Made by a program: the position numbers and the translations under genes
Notes under the pieces: model-generated
Database searches by the model: none
What the model saw: only the letters and a program-made list of their open reading frames with translations
Told to the model about the DNA's origin: nothing
From: Capnocytophaga sp. oral taxon 863 str. F0517
GTDB lineage: Bacteria > Bacteroidota > Bacteroidia > Flavobacteriales > Flavobacteriaceae
Direction of reading: 5' to 3'
Length of the DNA: 47,678 nucleotides
Assembly (NCBI RefSeq): GCF_000466425.1
Contig: NZ_KE992174.1
Location: 1-47,678, forward strand
Shown here: positions 24,491 to 33,781 of the stretch, piece after piece
Position numbering within the stretch: the first letter of the stretch is position 1
Layout of the letters: each line of letters opens with the position of its first letter

Positions 24491-25324
24491 ATGGTATTGG
24501 ATACAGTACATAAGCAAAAGTCATTTGCTATTACGCTGATAATAATGGCGTTAATTGTGTTAGCCTTATTAGTAATGAGGCTAACTAATGCTATGGTTTC
24601 TGCTGAAGAGGAAGAGGGAATTACCATCACTTTTGGAACGGATCAAGTAGGGATGGGGGATATCAATCCGCCAGAGCCTACCGCTCCATCTCAAGACTTG
24701 GAAGATCCTCAGGAAGAATCCAAGATAGAGGAGCAACCTACAGCCAATGAGCCACTACTGACTCAAAATGACCAGACACAAGAAACCCTTGCCCTTCCTA
24801 AAGAGGAAGAAAAAAAGAAAACGCCACCTAAGGAGCCCAAACCTAAAAAAACGGAGAAAAAGCCAGCCGCTGCTACCACTGATGCCTTATCAAGTGTCTT
24901 GAATGCCTCACCAAAGCATTCGCAGTCCAGTACAGGATCAGGCAATCAGGGGGATGACCAACTCCCAGGCTACAAGGGGGATCCCAAGGGAAATTCTTAT
25001 GCTAATAGCTTCTATGGAGATAGTAGTGAAGGGGCTGGAAGTGGAAGTGGAAAAGGTTGGGGACTGAGTGGGCGTAAGTATATAAGTGGCGAGAAGATAT
25101 ACCAAGATTGTAACGAATCAGGCTTGGTAATTGTACAGATAGAAGTGGATCGCTCAGGAAAGGTCATTCGTGCTAAGGCAGGGGAGCGGGGAACAACCAA
25201 CAAGGCTCCTTGCCTATTAGAAGCCGCACGAAAATCCGCACTTACTTACAGATTCAATGCAGATGAGAAAGCACCACAGACACAAATAGGCTTTCTTTCT
25301 ATTCGTTTTAAATTAGGAGAGTAA
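24491..25324 (+). CDS. TonB-like energy transducer
   Basis: The 277-aa protein has an N-terminal membrane anchor (about 13-32, 'FAITLIIMALIVLALLVMRL'). A long Pro/Glu/Lys-rich periplasmic spacer (about 55-125, 'KKKTPPKEPKPKKTEKKP') and a Gly/Ser-rich stretch (about 140-190) follow. A C-terminal TonB-like domain contains 'SGLVIVQIEVDRSGKVIRAKAG' and 'AARKSALTYRFNADEKAPQTQ'. It should link the ExbB-ExbD motor to outer membrane receptors. TolA has a related layout, so a TolQ-TolR-TolA-type role is possible. It is the third gene of the operon. Confidence 0.82.
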   Translation: MVLDTVHKQKSFAITLIIMALIVLALLVMRLTNAMVSAEEEEGITITFGTDQVGMGDINPPEPTAPSQDLEDPQEESKIEEQPTANEPLLTQNDQTQETLALPKEEEKKKTPPKEPKPKKTEKKPAAATTDALSSVLNASPKHSQSSTGSGNQGDDQLPGYKGDPKGNSYANSFYGDSSEGAGSGSGKGWGLSGRKYISGEKIYQDCNESGLVIVQIEVDRSGKVIRAKAGERGTTNKAPCLLEAARKSALTYRFNADEKAPQTQIGFLSIRFKLGE

Positions 25325-25457
25325 TGTATTATAGCTTTTTATTAGTTTTTTATTTGTAGAAAAGTTTATATTCTGTAGTTTTTTGTTTGCAAATAGTTTT
25401 GCTGAAAGAAAAAAATCCTTTTTTGCTATTAATTTAGGTTAATTCATTAATTTACAT

Positions 25458-25465
25458 TATATTTG
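25458..25465 (+). promoter_or_regulatory. Promoter -7 element for cbpA-cbpM
   Basis: TATATTTG, 32 nt before the start codon. Confidence 0.55.
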
Positions 25466-25497
25466 TCTCATTGTAAAAAAATATTTAATATAACCCA

Positions 25498-26412
25498 ATG
25501 GCATATATTGATTACTATAAGGTTTTAGGCGTAGATAAGTCTGCTTCTTCAAAAGATATCAAGAAGGCATACAGACAGCTTGCTCGTCTTTATCATCCAG
25601 ATATGAATCCTAATGATAAATCGGCGGAGCAACGTTTCAAGCAGATTAATGAAGCCTATGAGGTCTTAGGAAACTCCAAAAATCGAGCTAAGTATGATAA
25701 GTACGGCAAAGATTGGCAACAAGGGGAAGCCTATGAAAATGCTCGACAACAGGGAAGAAACCCTTTTGGAAATGGTTTCGAGGGGGCTACTTATACAAGT
25801 GGTAATGATTTTTCAGATTTTTTTAAGGAGATATTTGGTAAGGAGGCTGGCTTTGACCGAGGTGGTTTTGGGACTGCTCATGGAAAATTTAAGGGGCAGG
25901 ACTTGCACACCGAGCTCACTCTCTCGCTCAGGGATGCGGCTGTTACTCAGCCCACTACCTTTACTGTCAATGGAAAAACAATCCGCATAACACTTCCTGC
26001 AGGTATCCAAAATAATCAGCAAATAAAGCTCAAAGGCTATGGTGGTGAAGGAGTGAATGGGGGGCCTAATGGGGACTTGTATATTACTTTCCAAATATTG
26101 CCTGATCCTACTTTCGAACGCGTGGGAAATGATCTCAAAACAAAGGTCTCCATTGATATGTATACGGCTATTCTTGGAGGAGAAGTACAAGTGGAAACCC
26201 TCTCCGGTAGAGTGAAACTGAAGGTAAGACCTGAAACCCAACCAGGAACTACAGTACGCCTTAAGGGTAAGGGATTCCCAGTATACAAGAAGGGAACCTT
26301 TGGCGACTTATTCATCACTTATACTGTAGAACTCCCTAAAAATCTATCGGATAAGCAAAAACAATTACTAGAACAAATGAAAAAACTACAGGAAAATGGA
26401 ACATCCGCTTAA
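25498..26412 (+). CDS. DnaJ-type co-chaperone without zinc finger (CbpA-like)
   Basis: A 304-aa J-domain protein that stimulates DnaK ATPase. The J-domain (about 4-70) has the essential 'HPD' in 'LYHPDMNP' near residue 34. A Gly/Phe-rich linker (about 82-120) is followed by the two beta-sandwich substrate-binding domains ('[16 protein letters not shown]', '[19 protein letters not shown]', '[16 protein letters not shown]'). The CxxCxGxG zinc repeats of DnaJ are absent, which makes it CbpA-like. The CbpM-like gene overlaps its 3' end by 17 nt. Confidence 0.92.
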   Translation: MAYIDYYKVLGVDKSASSKDIKKAYRQLARLYHPDMNPNDKSAEQRFKQINEAYEVLGNSKNRAKYDKYGKDWQQGEAYENARQQGRNPFGNGFEGATYTSGNDFSDFFKEIFGKEAGFDRGGFGTAHGKFKGQDLHTELTLSLRDAAVTQPTTFTVNGKTIRITLPAGIQNNQQIKLKGYGGEGVNGGPNGDLYITFQILPDPTFERVGNDLKTKVSIDMYTAILGGEVQVETLSGRVKLKVRPETQPGTTVRLKGKGFPVYKKGTFGDLFITYTVELPKNLSDKQKQLLEQMKKLQENGTSA

Positions 26413-26671
26413 AATATCAAAAACAAAGATTATAAGGCTCTATAAAATTAAATCCTCTTTTTTTAATGCTTTGGTAGATAACGGACTGATAAAAACTGAG
26501 GTTATTGATAGGGTTACTTATGTGAATTATGACCAGTTACCAGCCTTTGAACGCTTTGTCAATTGGCACTATGATCTTGATATCAATGTCCCTAGTATTG
26601 AGATTATTCATCGACTTTTGGAGAGAATAAAATTCCTACAAGAGGAAAATCAACGGCTTAGAAAAAAATGA
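26396..26671 (+). CDS. CbpM-like chaperone modulator (MerR-like fold)
   Basis: A 91-aa protein whose gene overlaps the cbpA-like gene by 17 nt in another frame, so the two are probably translated together. CbpM binds the CbpA J-domain and inhibits its co-chaperone activity. The small helical protein, ending in a Leu-rich helix ('[16 protein letters not shown]') and with a central '[18 protein letters not shown]', fits the MerR-like CbpM family. The assignment rests mainly on its place beside CbpA. Confidence 0.75.
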   Translation: MEHPLKISKTKIIRLYKIKSSFFNALVDNGLIKTEVIDRVTYVNYDQLPAFERFVNWHYDLDINVPSIEIIHRLLERIKFLQEENQRLRKK

Positions 26672-26704
26672 AGTCTTTTCACATGTTTTCTAATTGATAA
26701 ATGG

Positions 26705-26735
26705 GTGAAGTATAGTTCCTTGAACTATACTTCAC
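26705..26735. terminator. Hairpin terminator between convergent cbpM and lnt genes
   Basis: A perfect 13-bp stem, GTGAAGTATAGTT / AACTATACTTCAC, with a 5-nt loop. The right arm contains the last codons and the stop of lnt, so the terminator is partly inside coding sequence. Confidence 0.82.
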
Positions 26736-28314
26736 TTCTTTTCTTTAGCAAGGAGGTAAGTAAAATTCCTATTCCTATAAAAGCACTGAGACGTGCTATA
26801 TAGTCGCCATAGCGAACATAAAAAGTCTTCTTGTCATTGGCCAAGATAGTACCTCTTAAGGCGCCAGCTTTTCCATAATCGAGTGAGCTTATGACCTCTC
26901 CTCGCTGATTGATAAAGGCAGAGATACCGGTATTGGCACTTCGGGCAATACTTTTACGGGTCTCTATGGCTCTAAGGCGGGTATAGCTCAGCAGCTGCTT
27001 ATGTCCTTGAGTATCTCCCCACCAGGCATCATTGGTTAGTATACCCAGGAATTGGGCGCCTTCTCTTACATATTGGGTTACATATTCTCCATAGATAGAT
27101 TCATAACAGATGACGGGCGCTACCTTCTCATCGGATAAGGAGCTAAGAACAGAGGGAATCTCTTGGGTCGTTTTTACCGCTATGGTACCCCCTAGGTCGA
27201 TCATAATATCTCCTAAGATAGGTCTCAAAATCCCTTGGAGCGGCATATGCTCTACCCCTACGACTAATTTTGACTTGTGATGGTAGCCCATAATCCCAAA
27301 TGAGTTCAGCAAAAAAGCACTATTATAGTCATTAAACCAATAGTTTTGTAGTGGATTATAGTTGCTCTGTGCTCCAATCTTACTTTTATCTCGAACAACT
27401 TGGTAGATGGAGATACCTACAAGCCAATTCAGCTGAGGGTATTTCTCTAAAAGGGCATGTAAAGAGGTAACCTCTTGGCTATGAGAGATCTCCTCTAACT
27501 GATAAACGCCCTCAGAGATGACCGTTTCAGGGGTCAGTACAAAATGGGTGTTATCTGTAACGCTTTCCTCAGCGAGTTTCAAAAGCAAACGGATAGTTTC
27601 CTCATTGGAGAGGCTGTATTTTTCCCTATAAGGGTCTATATTGGGCTGTAGGGCTACCACTTCGATTGGTTTTCCTTCTTCCTTATAGAAGGAATATAGC
27701 CCCAAAGAGAAACCTATAGGAATAATTACCAATAAGCTGATACCTCCTATACGCTTGTAAAACAGTCTTTTATCTTTGGTTGCTAAGAAGATACGTAAGG
27801 AGTGGAATAATAGTATATTCACTACTAACACCCAAAGACTCCCTCCGAAAATACCCGTATATTCATACCACTGTATCCAGCGGATATTTTCAGAAAAGAC
27901 ATTCCCTAAGGAGAGCCAAGGCCAAGAAAAATCCCAATGATGATGGAACTTCTCAAAGGCTATCCATATAACGATAAAGAAGATACTGCTGATCTTAGTA
28001 GTATTTCGCTTCGCGACTAAGTGATAGGCGAAAAAAACGATACTCATCAGTAGGCTATTGACTAAAATAGCAAATAGAGCTCCGACTATAGTAGAGTTCC
28101 ATATCCACCATGTAGTGAGGGTATTCCATACCAAAAAGCTAAGACAAGAAAGTAGGAAGACCTTTCCTTTACAGGGCTTTTGGGTGTTGCGGAGTTGTGC
28201 CTCCACAAGTAACAATGGTATCCAAGCAATAAAAATAAACAAGGAACATCCATAAGTAGGCCAGGCAATAGCCATTAGAAGCCCTGTAAGAAGAACCAAA
28301 AATAGATGCTTCAT
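26725..28314 (-). CDS. lnt: Apolipoprotein N-acyltransferase
   Basis: Lnt adds the third acyl chain to lipoproteins in the inner membrane. The 529-aa protein has about six N-terminal membrane segments, a nitrilase-like periplasmic domain (about 218-500) and a final C-terminal span (about 505-522). The catalytic triad is visible: Glu263 in 'LTPETVISE', Lys347 in 'YHHKSKLV' and Cys403 in 'VICYES'. Several lipoproteins in this window would be its substrates. The start at 28314 has a signal-anchor-like beginning. The 3' end overlaps the convergent terminator. Confidence 0.93.
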   Translation of the reverse strand: MKHLFLVLLTGLLMAIAWPTYGCSLFIFIAWIPLLLVEAQLRNTQKPCKGKVFLLSCLSFLVWNTLTTWWIWNSTIVGALFAILVNSLLMSIVFFAYHLVAKRNTTKISSIFFIVIWIAFEKFHHHWDFSWPWLSLGNVFSENIRWIQWYEYTGIFGGSLWVLVVNILLFHSLRIFLATKDKRLFYKRIGGISLLVIIPIGFSLGLYSFYKEEGKPIEVVALQPNIDPYREKYSLSNEETIRLLLKLAEESVTDNTHFVLTPETVISEGVYQLEEISHSQEVTSLHALLEKYPQLNWLVGISIYQVVRDKSKIGAQSNYNPLQNYWFNDYNSAFLLNSFGIMGYHHKSKLVVGVEHMPLQGILRPILGDIMIDLGGTIAVKTTQEIPSVLSSLSDEKVAPVICYESIYGEYVTQYVREGAQFLGILTNDAWWGDTQGHKQLLSYTRLRAIETRKSIARSANTGISAFINQRGEVISSLDYGKAGALRGTILANDKKTFYVRYGDYIARLSAFIGIGILLTSLLKKRSEV

Positions 28315-28458
28315 AAGTGAGAGTCAAAATAGATCTAAAAACAAATTTGCAAACAGCAGCAAAGTTAAGTAATAATATGCTATTTTCCAAGGTGAGGCCT
28401 GTTTTTATTTTCCTTGGAAAAAAACTAAAAAAGCCCCTTAGAAATCGGAAGTTTTTCG

Positions 28459-28466
28459 TAAATTTG
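28459..28466 (+). promoter_or_regulatory. Promoter -7 element for the YwqK-like gene
   Basis: TAAATTTG, 31 nt before the ATG at 28497. It supports that start over the longer frame from 28317. Confidence 0.5.
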
Positions 28467-28496
28467 TCCCTTTGTAATCAGAAAAAATCAAGCAAA

Positions 28497-30098
28497 ATGA
28501 ACAGGATTTTATTCTTATTTTTATATATTTTTCCCCTTTATCTCTTCGCTCAAGAGAAAATTTATATTGATGGAGGGGGGAATACAACCGTTAAAGAAAA
28601 GGCAAAATACTATCGCATCATCTCCGAAAAGGGAGGGCACTACCATGTCAAAGACTTTTTCCTAAGTGGAAAGCTCCAAATGGATGCTTATACAACTCGA
28701 AAAAAATTTAGAAGTATAGAAGAACTAGTAGGAAAGTTCACCTTCTATTTTGAAAATGGTAAGGTGGAAATACAAGGAGAGGAAGAAAACGGTAATCTTT
28801 CCTATAGTGTATATGATGAAAAAGGACGTTTGGATACTTTCTATAAAAAAGAAGGAGAAAATACTTATATAGAGACTTATAATTATGCGGATAATGCTTA
28901 TGTAAAAGACAAGAAAGAGTTCAATGTAGCCTATTTCCAAGAAAATGCCAAAGTGAAAAAGAGAATACAATTCGACGAAGATATGAAGAAGGCAAGAATA
29001 GAAAATGATTATGATGAGAATGATAATGTAAATATAAAATATTATGATGAAGAAGGAAAACTTATAGGATCTCGATACATAAAAGAAAGTGAAGCCCAAG
29101 CAGGAATAGAAGTGGATTACTATCACTATCCTACAGAGGTGAAAACCATTACCCAGTGGGATGCCATAGGAAATATAGTGGATGAAAAAACATATTATCG
29201 TTCAAGAAAATTATTCTCTGATAGAAAAAAACAAAAAGAAGATGTTCTTATCACCTTCTTCGATTCTAAAGGAAAGAAAATGGGCGAACTTATTTACAAA
29301 TATAATGAACCTTATGCTGGAGAGGCTTATACCTTGGATGATGAAGGTCACATAGAAGAGAAAAGTACGTATAAACTGGGACATATAGAACAAAGCATCG
29401 CTTACTATAAGAATGGAAATATAAAACAACAAACAGACTACAGTATTCATCATGATATAGATAAAATTACTTACTATAATAAGAATAAAAAGATAATAAA
29501 AGGAGAATTGTTTTTCAAAGAAGGGGCTTGCTATGAAGGTTATTTGTATAATGATTTGGAAAAAAACGATAGTTATATACTTTACAACAAAGGTGAATTT
29601 GCCGGTATCAAGCAAATAGATGAAAATAATATTCTTAGATATTATAAAGAAAAACAGAAAAATGGTCAGATAAACGCAGAGATATATAACGAAAAGGGAG
29701 AAAAAGAATACATATATACGATCATAGAAAATAAAAATGAAAATACAGATACTATAGATACAGTTATAAACTTCAAGCAATATGAAAAAGGTAAAGAAAT
29801 AAATTCAGGGAGTATAAAAAATAAAATATTGCAAAAAGGAAGTATCAAACTAAAAAACAAATGGAATGAAAAACTACAATATTTCTATGTTGTGAAGGAT
29901 AAAAAAATCATTATGGATTATATCCTAAATAATAAAATACTCAAAACAACCGAACTTAATACAGATTTTAGCGATTTTGGAGAAAACTATTTAAATCACA
30001 TAGAAGAATTTATCATCACAGAAGATAGTTTTGAACCTTATGTGATGCTTCCAAGTTATATTTTTGACACAAACAATAATCCAATATTGGAGCACTAA
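28497..30098 (+). CDS. Secreted YwqK/MORN-variant repeat protein
   Basis: The 533-aa protein starts at 28497 with a signal peptide ending at 'LFAQ' (about 18). The frame is open back to 28317, but those 60 codons precede the promoter and do not look like a signal. Repeated short motifs of the type 'YYENGKVEIQGE', 'YDEKGRLDTFYKKEGE', 'YYDEEGKLIGS' and 'YYKNGNIKQQTDY' mark the MORN_2/YwqK family, often annotated as antitoxin-like, though no toxin is linked here. It is very AT- and Lys-rich, unlike its neighbours, suggesting an accessory gene. The DUF4421 gene follows after 34 nt. Confidence 0.75.
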   Translation: MNRILFLFLYIFPLYLFAQEKIYIDGGGNTTVKEKAKYYRIISEKGGHYHVKDFFLSGKLQMDAYTTRKKFRSIEELVGKFTFYFENGKVEIQGEEENGNLSYSVYDEKGRLDTFYKKEGENTYIETYNYADNAYVKDKKEFNVAYFQENAKVKKRIQFDEDMKKARIENDYDENDNVNIKYYDEEGKLIGSRYIKESEAQAGIEVDYYHYPTEVKTITQWDAIGNIVDEKTYYRSRKLFSDRKKQKEDVLITFFDSKGKKMGELIYKYNEPYAGEAYTLDDEGHIEEKSTYKLGHIEQSIAYYKNGNIKQQTDYSIHHDIDKITYYNKNKKIIKGELFFKEGACYEGYLYNDLEKNDSYILYNKGEFAGIKQIDENNILRYYKEKQKNGQINAEIYNEKGEKEYIYTIIENKNENTDTIDTVINFKQYEKGKEINSGSIKNKILQKGSIKLKNKWNEKLQYFYVVKDKKIIMDYILNNKILKTTELNTDFSDFGENYLNHIEEFIITEDSFEPYVMLPSYIFDTNNNPILEH

Positions 30099-30132
30099 AA
30101 AGAAATTAATAAAATCAGAATCATAGTAATTG

Positions 30133-31077
30133 ATGGAATATTTCCATCCTACAAAAACAATAAAAAGACTAATAAGAATAACAATCTGTTTTGTATTTGT
30201 TTTATTCAATTCGAATATTCTAACAGCCCAACAAAAAGATACGCTATACGTACAAGAATATCCTCATAAGTGGTGGGTAAAATTCTTTGTACCTAATAAG
30301 ATGCTTACCATCCAGCATGAAGGGATTTCTTATAATCCTACTTATCCACAGAATATAGGAATAGGCTTAGGATTGAGGAAGATTATAGGAATGAATCTGC
30401 TGCTTTCTTTTAGTTTATTTCCTCTGAAAACAGATACAGGCTTATCTTCTCATATTACAGATTTCCAAATGCACAAATATGGGAAGAAAATACTCTTGGA
30501 TGGTTATTACCAAGATTATCGAGGCTTCTTCACTCAAGAAGGGCGACCTTTAGAAAAGAAAAAGTATACTCTTTTCCCCGATCTTGCGGTGAAGAGGTGG
30601 GGGATTGATGGTACCTATGTACTCCGTCATAAAAAACTCTCCTTGCGAGCAGCCTTCGAACAGAGTGAAAGGCAGCTAAAATCGGCAGGGAGCCTACTCT
30701 TTGGAGCTGGAATATATTATCATAAGCTCCTACCTGATATGGCATTACAAGAGACGATTCCTACAGCCTTTGATAACTATCAAGTAGGCGCTAATATAGG
30801 TTATGCTTATTCATGGGTGGTCTCTCCCAGCTGGTTGATGGCCGGTATGGTATCAGCGGGACTTAATTTTGGTAATAATTCACAGGCTTTGGCCTGGCAT
30901 AACCTAAAGGCTTATCCTGCAAGTATCGGTAGGATGACCATTAATTACAACCGAGAGAATTGGTCTTTTGCGGTCATGGAGATATTTAATAACAAAGTGA
31001 TATATTCCTCTGATCCCAAACCCTTTATGCTCTTTGCCCCTACTACACAATTGACTATTACCCGACATATAAGATAA
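30133..31077 (+). CDS. DUF4421 family outer membrane protein
   Basis: The 314-aa protein is predicted from the ATG at 30133; a TTG lies three bases earlier. A signal peptide ends near 'LTAQ' (about 33). Beta-barrel-like strands follow ('SYNPTYPQNIGIGLGLRKIIG', 'YQVGANIGYAYSW', 'LMAGMVSAGLNFG', 'FAVMEIFNNKVIY'). I recall this pattern as DUF4421, a Bacteroidota family of unknown role. It sits between the YwqK-like gene and mltG with short gaps, probably one operon. Confidence 0.75.
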   Translation: MEYFHPTKTIKRLIRITICFVFVLFNSNILTAQQKDTLYVQEYPHKWWVKFFVPNKMLTIQHEGISYNPTYPQNIGIGLGLRKIIGMNLLLSFSLFPLKTDTGLSSHITDFQMHKYGKKILLDGYYQDYRGFFTQEGRPLEKKKYTLFPDLAVKRWGIDGTYVLRHKKLSLRAAFEQSERQLKSAGSLLFGAGIYYHKLLPDMALQETIPTAFDNYQVGANIGYAYSWVVSPSWLMAGMVSAGLNFGNNSQALAWHNLKAYPASIGRMTINYNRENWSFAVMEIFNNKVIYSSDPKPFMLFAPTTQLTITRHIR

Positions 31078-31093
31078 TACACTGATATAGAAG

Positions 31094-32137
31094 ATGATAA
31101 AGAAAATCTTTAAAATAATAGCGCTTACCATCCTCTTAGGAGGGCTAACACTTGCTGGAGCAGGCTACTATATACTGCTTTATCCCAATACCTCCTTTCA
31201 GGAACAAGAGAATATATTCTATATTCCCTCGGGGAGTGATTATTCTTTTATCTCGAAGGAACTTTATCCTTCCCTTTCTGATACGAATACCTTCTATTGG
31301 GTGGCAACGGCTATGAAATATACCGATCATGTACGCCCTGGCCGCTATGAAATCCGTAAGGGAATGAATAACCTACAGCTGGTACGTATGCTCAGGAACC
31401 GAAGCCAACCGGTAAAAGTTTCTTTTAATAACCAAGATCGTTTGTCGCTTTTAGCACAGCGAATTTCTAAAGAGATAGAGGCTGACAGTACTTCGCTGAT
31501 GAATGCTTTCCTTAGTCCTTATTTCCTTGCTGAAAATGGGACTGACTCTCTCAATATATTGGGGCATTTTATCCCGAACACCTATGAGCTCTATTGGAAT
31601 ACCTCAGCGGAAGAATTTGCCCAACGAATGGAGAAGGAATATAAGACTTTCTGGAATGAAAAAAGAAAAGAAAAGGCCGCTGCTCAAGGACTTACCCCCG
31701 AACAGGTCACCGTATTGGCCTCCATTGTACAAAAGGAAACCTATATGGCGGATGAGAGGCCTACCATAGCAGGTGTCTATCTCAATCGATTGAAGGATAA
31801 GATGCCCCTACAAGCCGACCCTACCGTGGTTTATGCCATTAAGGAGACTACCGGCAAGTATGATACCATTATCAAGCGGGTATATATCAAAGACACTCAG
31901 ATTGCCTCTCCCTATAATACCTACCGAATACAGGGCTTGCCTCCTGCGCCTATCGCTATGCCTGATATCTCTTCTATAGAGGCTGTACTATCGCCCGAGG
32001 AGCATGAGTATCTCTTTTTTGTAGCCGATACGGCACGTATCGGCTACCATAAGTTTGCCCGCACCCTACAGGAGCACAACAAGAATCGACAGGCCTATAG
32101 GAAGTGGCTGGATAGAATAATGACTAATGACAAGTGA
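31094..32137 (+). CDS. mltG: Endolytic murein transglycosylase MltG
   Basis: MltG cleaves nascent glycan strands at the inner membrane and limits their length. The 347-aa protein has one N-terminal membrane segment (about 8-28), a LysM-like region (about 45-105) and the YceG catalytic domain. Catalytic Glu215 is in 'ASIVQKET', followed by 'AGVYLNRLKDKMPLQADPTVVYA' and 'SPYNTYRIQGLPPAPIA'. The 3' end runs into a heptanucleotide array shared with the end of the convergent PatB-type gene. Confidence 0.95.
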   Translation: MIKKIFKIIALTILLGGLTLAGAGYYILLYPNTSFQEQENIFYIPSGSDYSFISKELYPSLSDTNTFYWVATAMKYTDHVRPGRYEIRKGMNNLQLVRMLRNRSQPVKVSFNNQDRLSLLAQRISKEIEADSTSLMNAFLSPYFLAENGTDSLNILGHFIPNTYELYWNTSAEEFAQRMEKEYKTFWNEKRKEKAAAQGLTPEQVTVLASIVQKETYMADERPTIAGVYLNRLKDKMPLQADPTVVYAIKETTGKYDTIIKRVYIKDTQIASPYNTYRIQGLPPAPIAMPDISSIEAVLSPEEHEYLFFVADTARIGYHKFARTLQEHNKNRQAYRKWLDRIMTNDK

Positions 32138-32166
32138 CTAACCACTAATCATTAACCACTAACAAC
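32118..32166. repeat. Heptanucleotide array at convergent gene ends
   Basis: Seven phased 7-nt units: TAATGAC, TAATGAC, AAGTGAC, then TAACCAC, TAATCAT, TAACCAC, TAACAAC. The second half is roughly the reverse complement of the first. It includes the stop codons of mltG (32135-32137) and of the PatB-type gene (32145-32147), so it supplies the last codons of the latter. Confidence 0.75.
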
Positions 32167-33308
32167 TGCTGTGCTGCCTTTTCAATTACAGCACGTGGAG
32201 CGGCTAAGTTGATTCGCATAAAACCGGTACCTTCTTTTCCAAAGACACTACCATCAACTAAGGCCAAGTGTGCCTTGTTGGTACAGAGGGCAACCAATTC
32301 TTTTTGGGAGAGTCCTAACTCCCTAAAGTCCAAAAATACTAAGTAGGAGGCCTGCGGGACGATATATTTCACTTTAGGCAGATGAGTATCAATATATTGG
32401 GTCAAGAAGTCGATATTTCCTTGTACATAGCTGAGTAGTTGGCCAAGCCACTCCTCTCCTTGTTCATAGGCTGCTACCGTGGTTTGGAAGGCAAAGACAT
32501 TTCCATCGGTGAGCATATAACCCACGGTTTTGTCTAAAAATTTCTTTCTCACCTCGGCATTAGGGATAATAGCGTAGGCACTGGCCAGTCCTGCCATATT
32601 GAAGGTTTTGCTGGCCGAAGAAAAGGTTACACAACGTTCGGCCACTTCTTGGGAGAGGTTCGCCAAAGGAGTATGCTGGTAAGGGGGAAGGGTAAGGTCG
32701 GCATGGATCTCGTCAGAAATTATCAATACATTGTGCTTGAGGCAGATAGCGGCTAATTGCACTAACTCTTCTTTTTTCCATACCCGCCCGCCTGGGTTAT
32801 GAGGATTGCAAAGGATAAAGAGTTTGCAGTCTTTCACCTTCTCTTCAAAATCCTTAAAATCAATCTGATATTGTCCGTCCCTGAGCAGTAGGGGATTGGT
32901 AACTACCTGGCGCCCAGTATTGCGGATGGCAGCTGCAAAGGGGTAATATACAGGTGGTTGGATAAGTACAGGGTCGCCTACTTGGGTGAAGGCTTCCACA
33001 GCCATTACGATCGCAGGGACTACCCCAGGGATGAAGGAAATCATCTCTTTGGTAATTGTCCATTGGTGACGTCTTTTTTGCCAATCAATGATAGACTGAT
33101 ACCAAGCATGTGGCTTTTCGGTATAGCCAAAGATTTCACATTCAGTACGTTTCTTGATAGCCTCTACGATAAAAGGAGGAGTTCTGAAATCCATATCGGC
33201 CACCCACATAGGGATCAAATCTGTTCGTCCCCAGCGGGGGAGTAGTGCCTCCAGTTTGAGGGCATCGGTACCGCTGCGGTCGATAATATCATTAAAATTA
33301 TATTTCAT
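32145..33308 (-). CDS. PLP-dependent C-S lyase / aminotransferase of the MalY/PatB family
   Basis: The 387-aa enzyme is a fold type I PLP protein. 'MWVADMDF' (34-41) is the signature of PatB/MalY cystathionine beta-lyases. 'NPHNPGGRVW' and 'IISDEIHADL' bind the cofactor, and the PLP lysine is Lys234 in 'SSASKTFNMAG'. It probably cleaves cystathionine or cysteine conjugates, releasing homocysteine or sulfide. The exact substrate is not predictable. The start is 19 nt downstream of the DUF721 gene, probably one operon. The last codons lie in a heptad array. Confidence 0.87.
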   Translation of the reverse strand: MKYNFNDIIDRSGTDALKLEALLPRWGRTDLIPMWVADMDFRTPPFIVEAIKKRTECEIFGYTEKPHAWYQSIIDWQKRRHQWTITKEMISFIPGVVPAIVMAVEAFTQVGDPVLIQPPVYYPFAAAIRNTGRQVVTNPLLLRDGQYQIDFKDFEEKVKDCKLFILCNPHNPGGRVWKKEELVQLAAICLKHNVLIISDEIHADLTLPPYQHTPLANLSQEVAERCVTFSSASKTFNMAGLASAYAIIPNAEVRKKFLDKTVGYMLTDGNVFAFQTTVAAYEQGEEWLGQLLSYVQGNIDFLTQYIDTHLPKVKYIVPQASYLVFLDFRELGLSQKELVALCTNKAHLALVDGSVFGKEGTGFMRINLAAPRAVIEKAAQQLLVVND

Positions 33309-33326
33309 AGGTTCTGTATGTTTTAT

Positions 33327-33620
33327 TTATAGAAAAATCACCTCTTTGACCACCTCTTTTTTCAAATGTTCATTCATAAGCTGCACCAGTTCGGTTTTCC
33401 TAAGGCTTAGGTCTGCTTTTAGCGCCGCATTATTCAGCGTGATAAAGAGTTTATCTCCTTGCAGGCGTACTTGTTCGGTATATCGAACAACTCCTATACC
33501 GGCTATCTCTACCCACGCCTCCTTGACACGCACTTTGTCAATGCCATATTCAAGGTTATTTTGACTAAAGAGGGCTAAGATAAGTTCCTTAGCGGAGGAG
33601 GTGTTGTGATCTTGACTCAT
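33327..33620 (-). CDS. DUF721 (DciA-like) protein
   Basis: The 97-aa protein begins at the ATG at 33620, just after a promoter. The frame is open to 33713, but that part overlaps the neighbouring gene and the promoter. The core 'AWVEIAGIGVVRYTEQVRLQGDKLFITLNNAALKADLSLRKTELV' fits DUF721, the fold of DciA, a helicase loader in many bacteria. Whether this short Bacteroidota version loads helicase is unknown. Confidence 0.82.
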   Translation of the reverse strand: MSQDHNTSSAKELILALFSQNNLEYGIDKVRVKEAWVEIAGIGVVRYTEQVRLQGDKLFITLNNAALKADLSLRKTELVQLMNEHLKKEVVKEVIFL

Positions 33621-33634
33621 TTGTTTTTTGCCCC

Positions 33635-33642
33635 CAAAGGTA
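33635..33642 (-). promoter_or_regulatory. Promoter -7 element for the DUF721 gene
   Basis: The minus strand reads TACCTTTG 15 nt before the ATG at 33620, giving an almost leaderless transcript. Confidence 0.6.
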
Positions 33643-33654
33643 GTGATATTTTTT

Positions 33655-33781
33655 TGAAAAAATCCAATCAAAAAAGCCTTTTTTATTTCTCTTAGCTTGG
33701 TATTTTTTTCCATTGCTCTTGCTCAAAAGCTTTCCACTCTTCTTCGGTGTAGGTTTTGCCATTGAAAGTGGTGGTTTTAGG
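33655..33781. repeat. Direct repeat, copy A (paralogue 3' end)
   Basis: It is closely similar, with scattered substitutions and one single-base length change, to 34472-34597. Both copies hold the C-terminal coding region of a paralogous gene pair plus downstream bases. A T7 tract at 33703-33709 is one base longer overall than the matching region of copy B. Confidence 0.8.

Noticed and set aside
28317-28496. 60-codon N-terminal extension of the YwqK-like protein
   Set aside because: A promoter at 28459 lies within it and a good signal peptide begins at 28497.
28725-29780. Two hydrophobic antisense ORFs opposite the YwqK-like gene
   Set aside because: The Ile/Tyr/Phe-rich composition is the complement of an AT- and Lys-rich gene; no signals support them.
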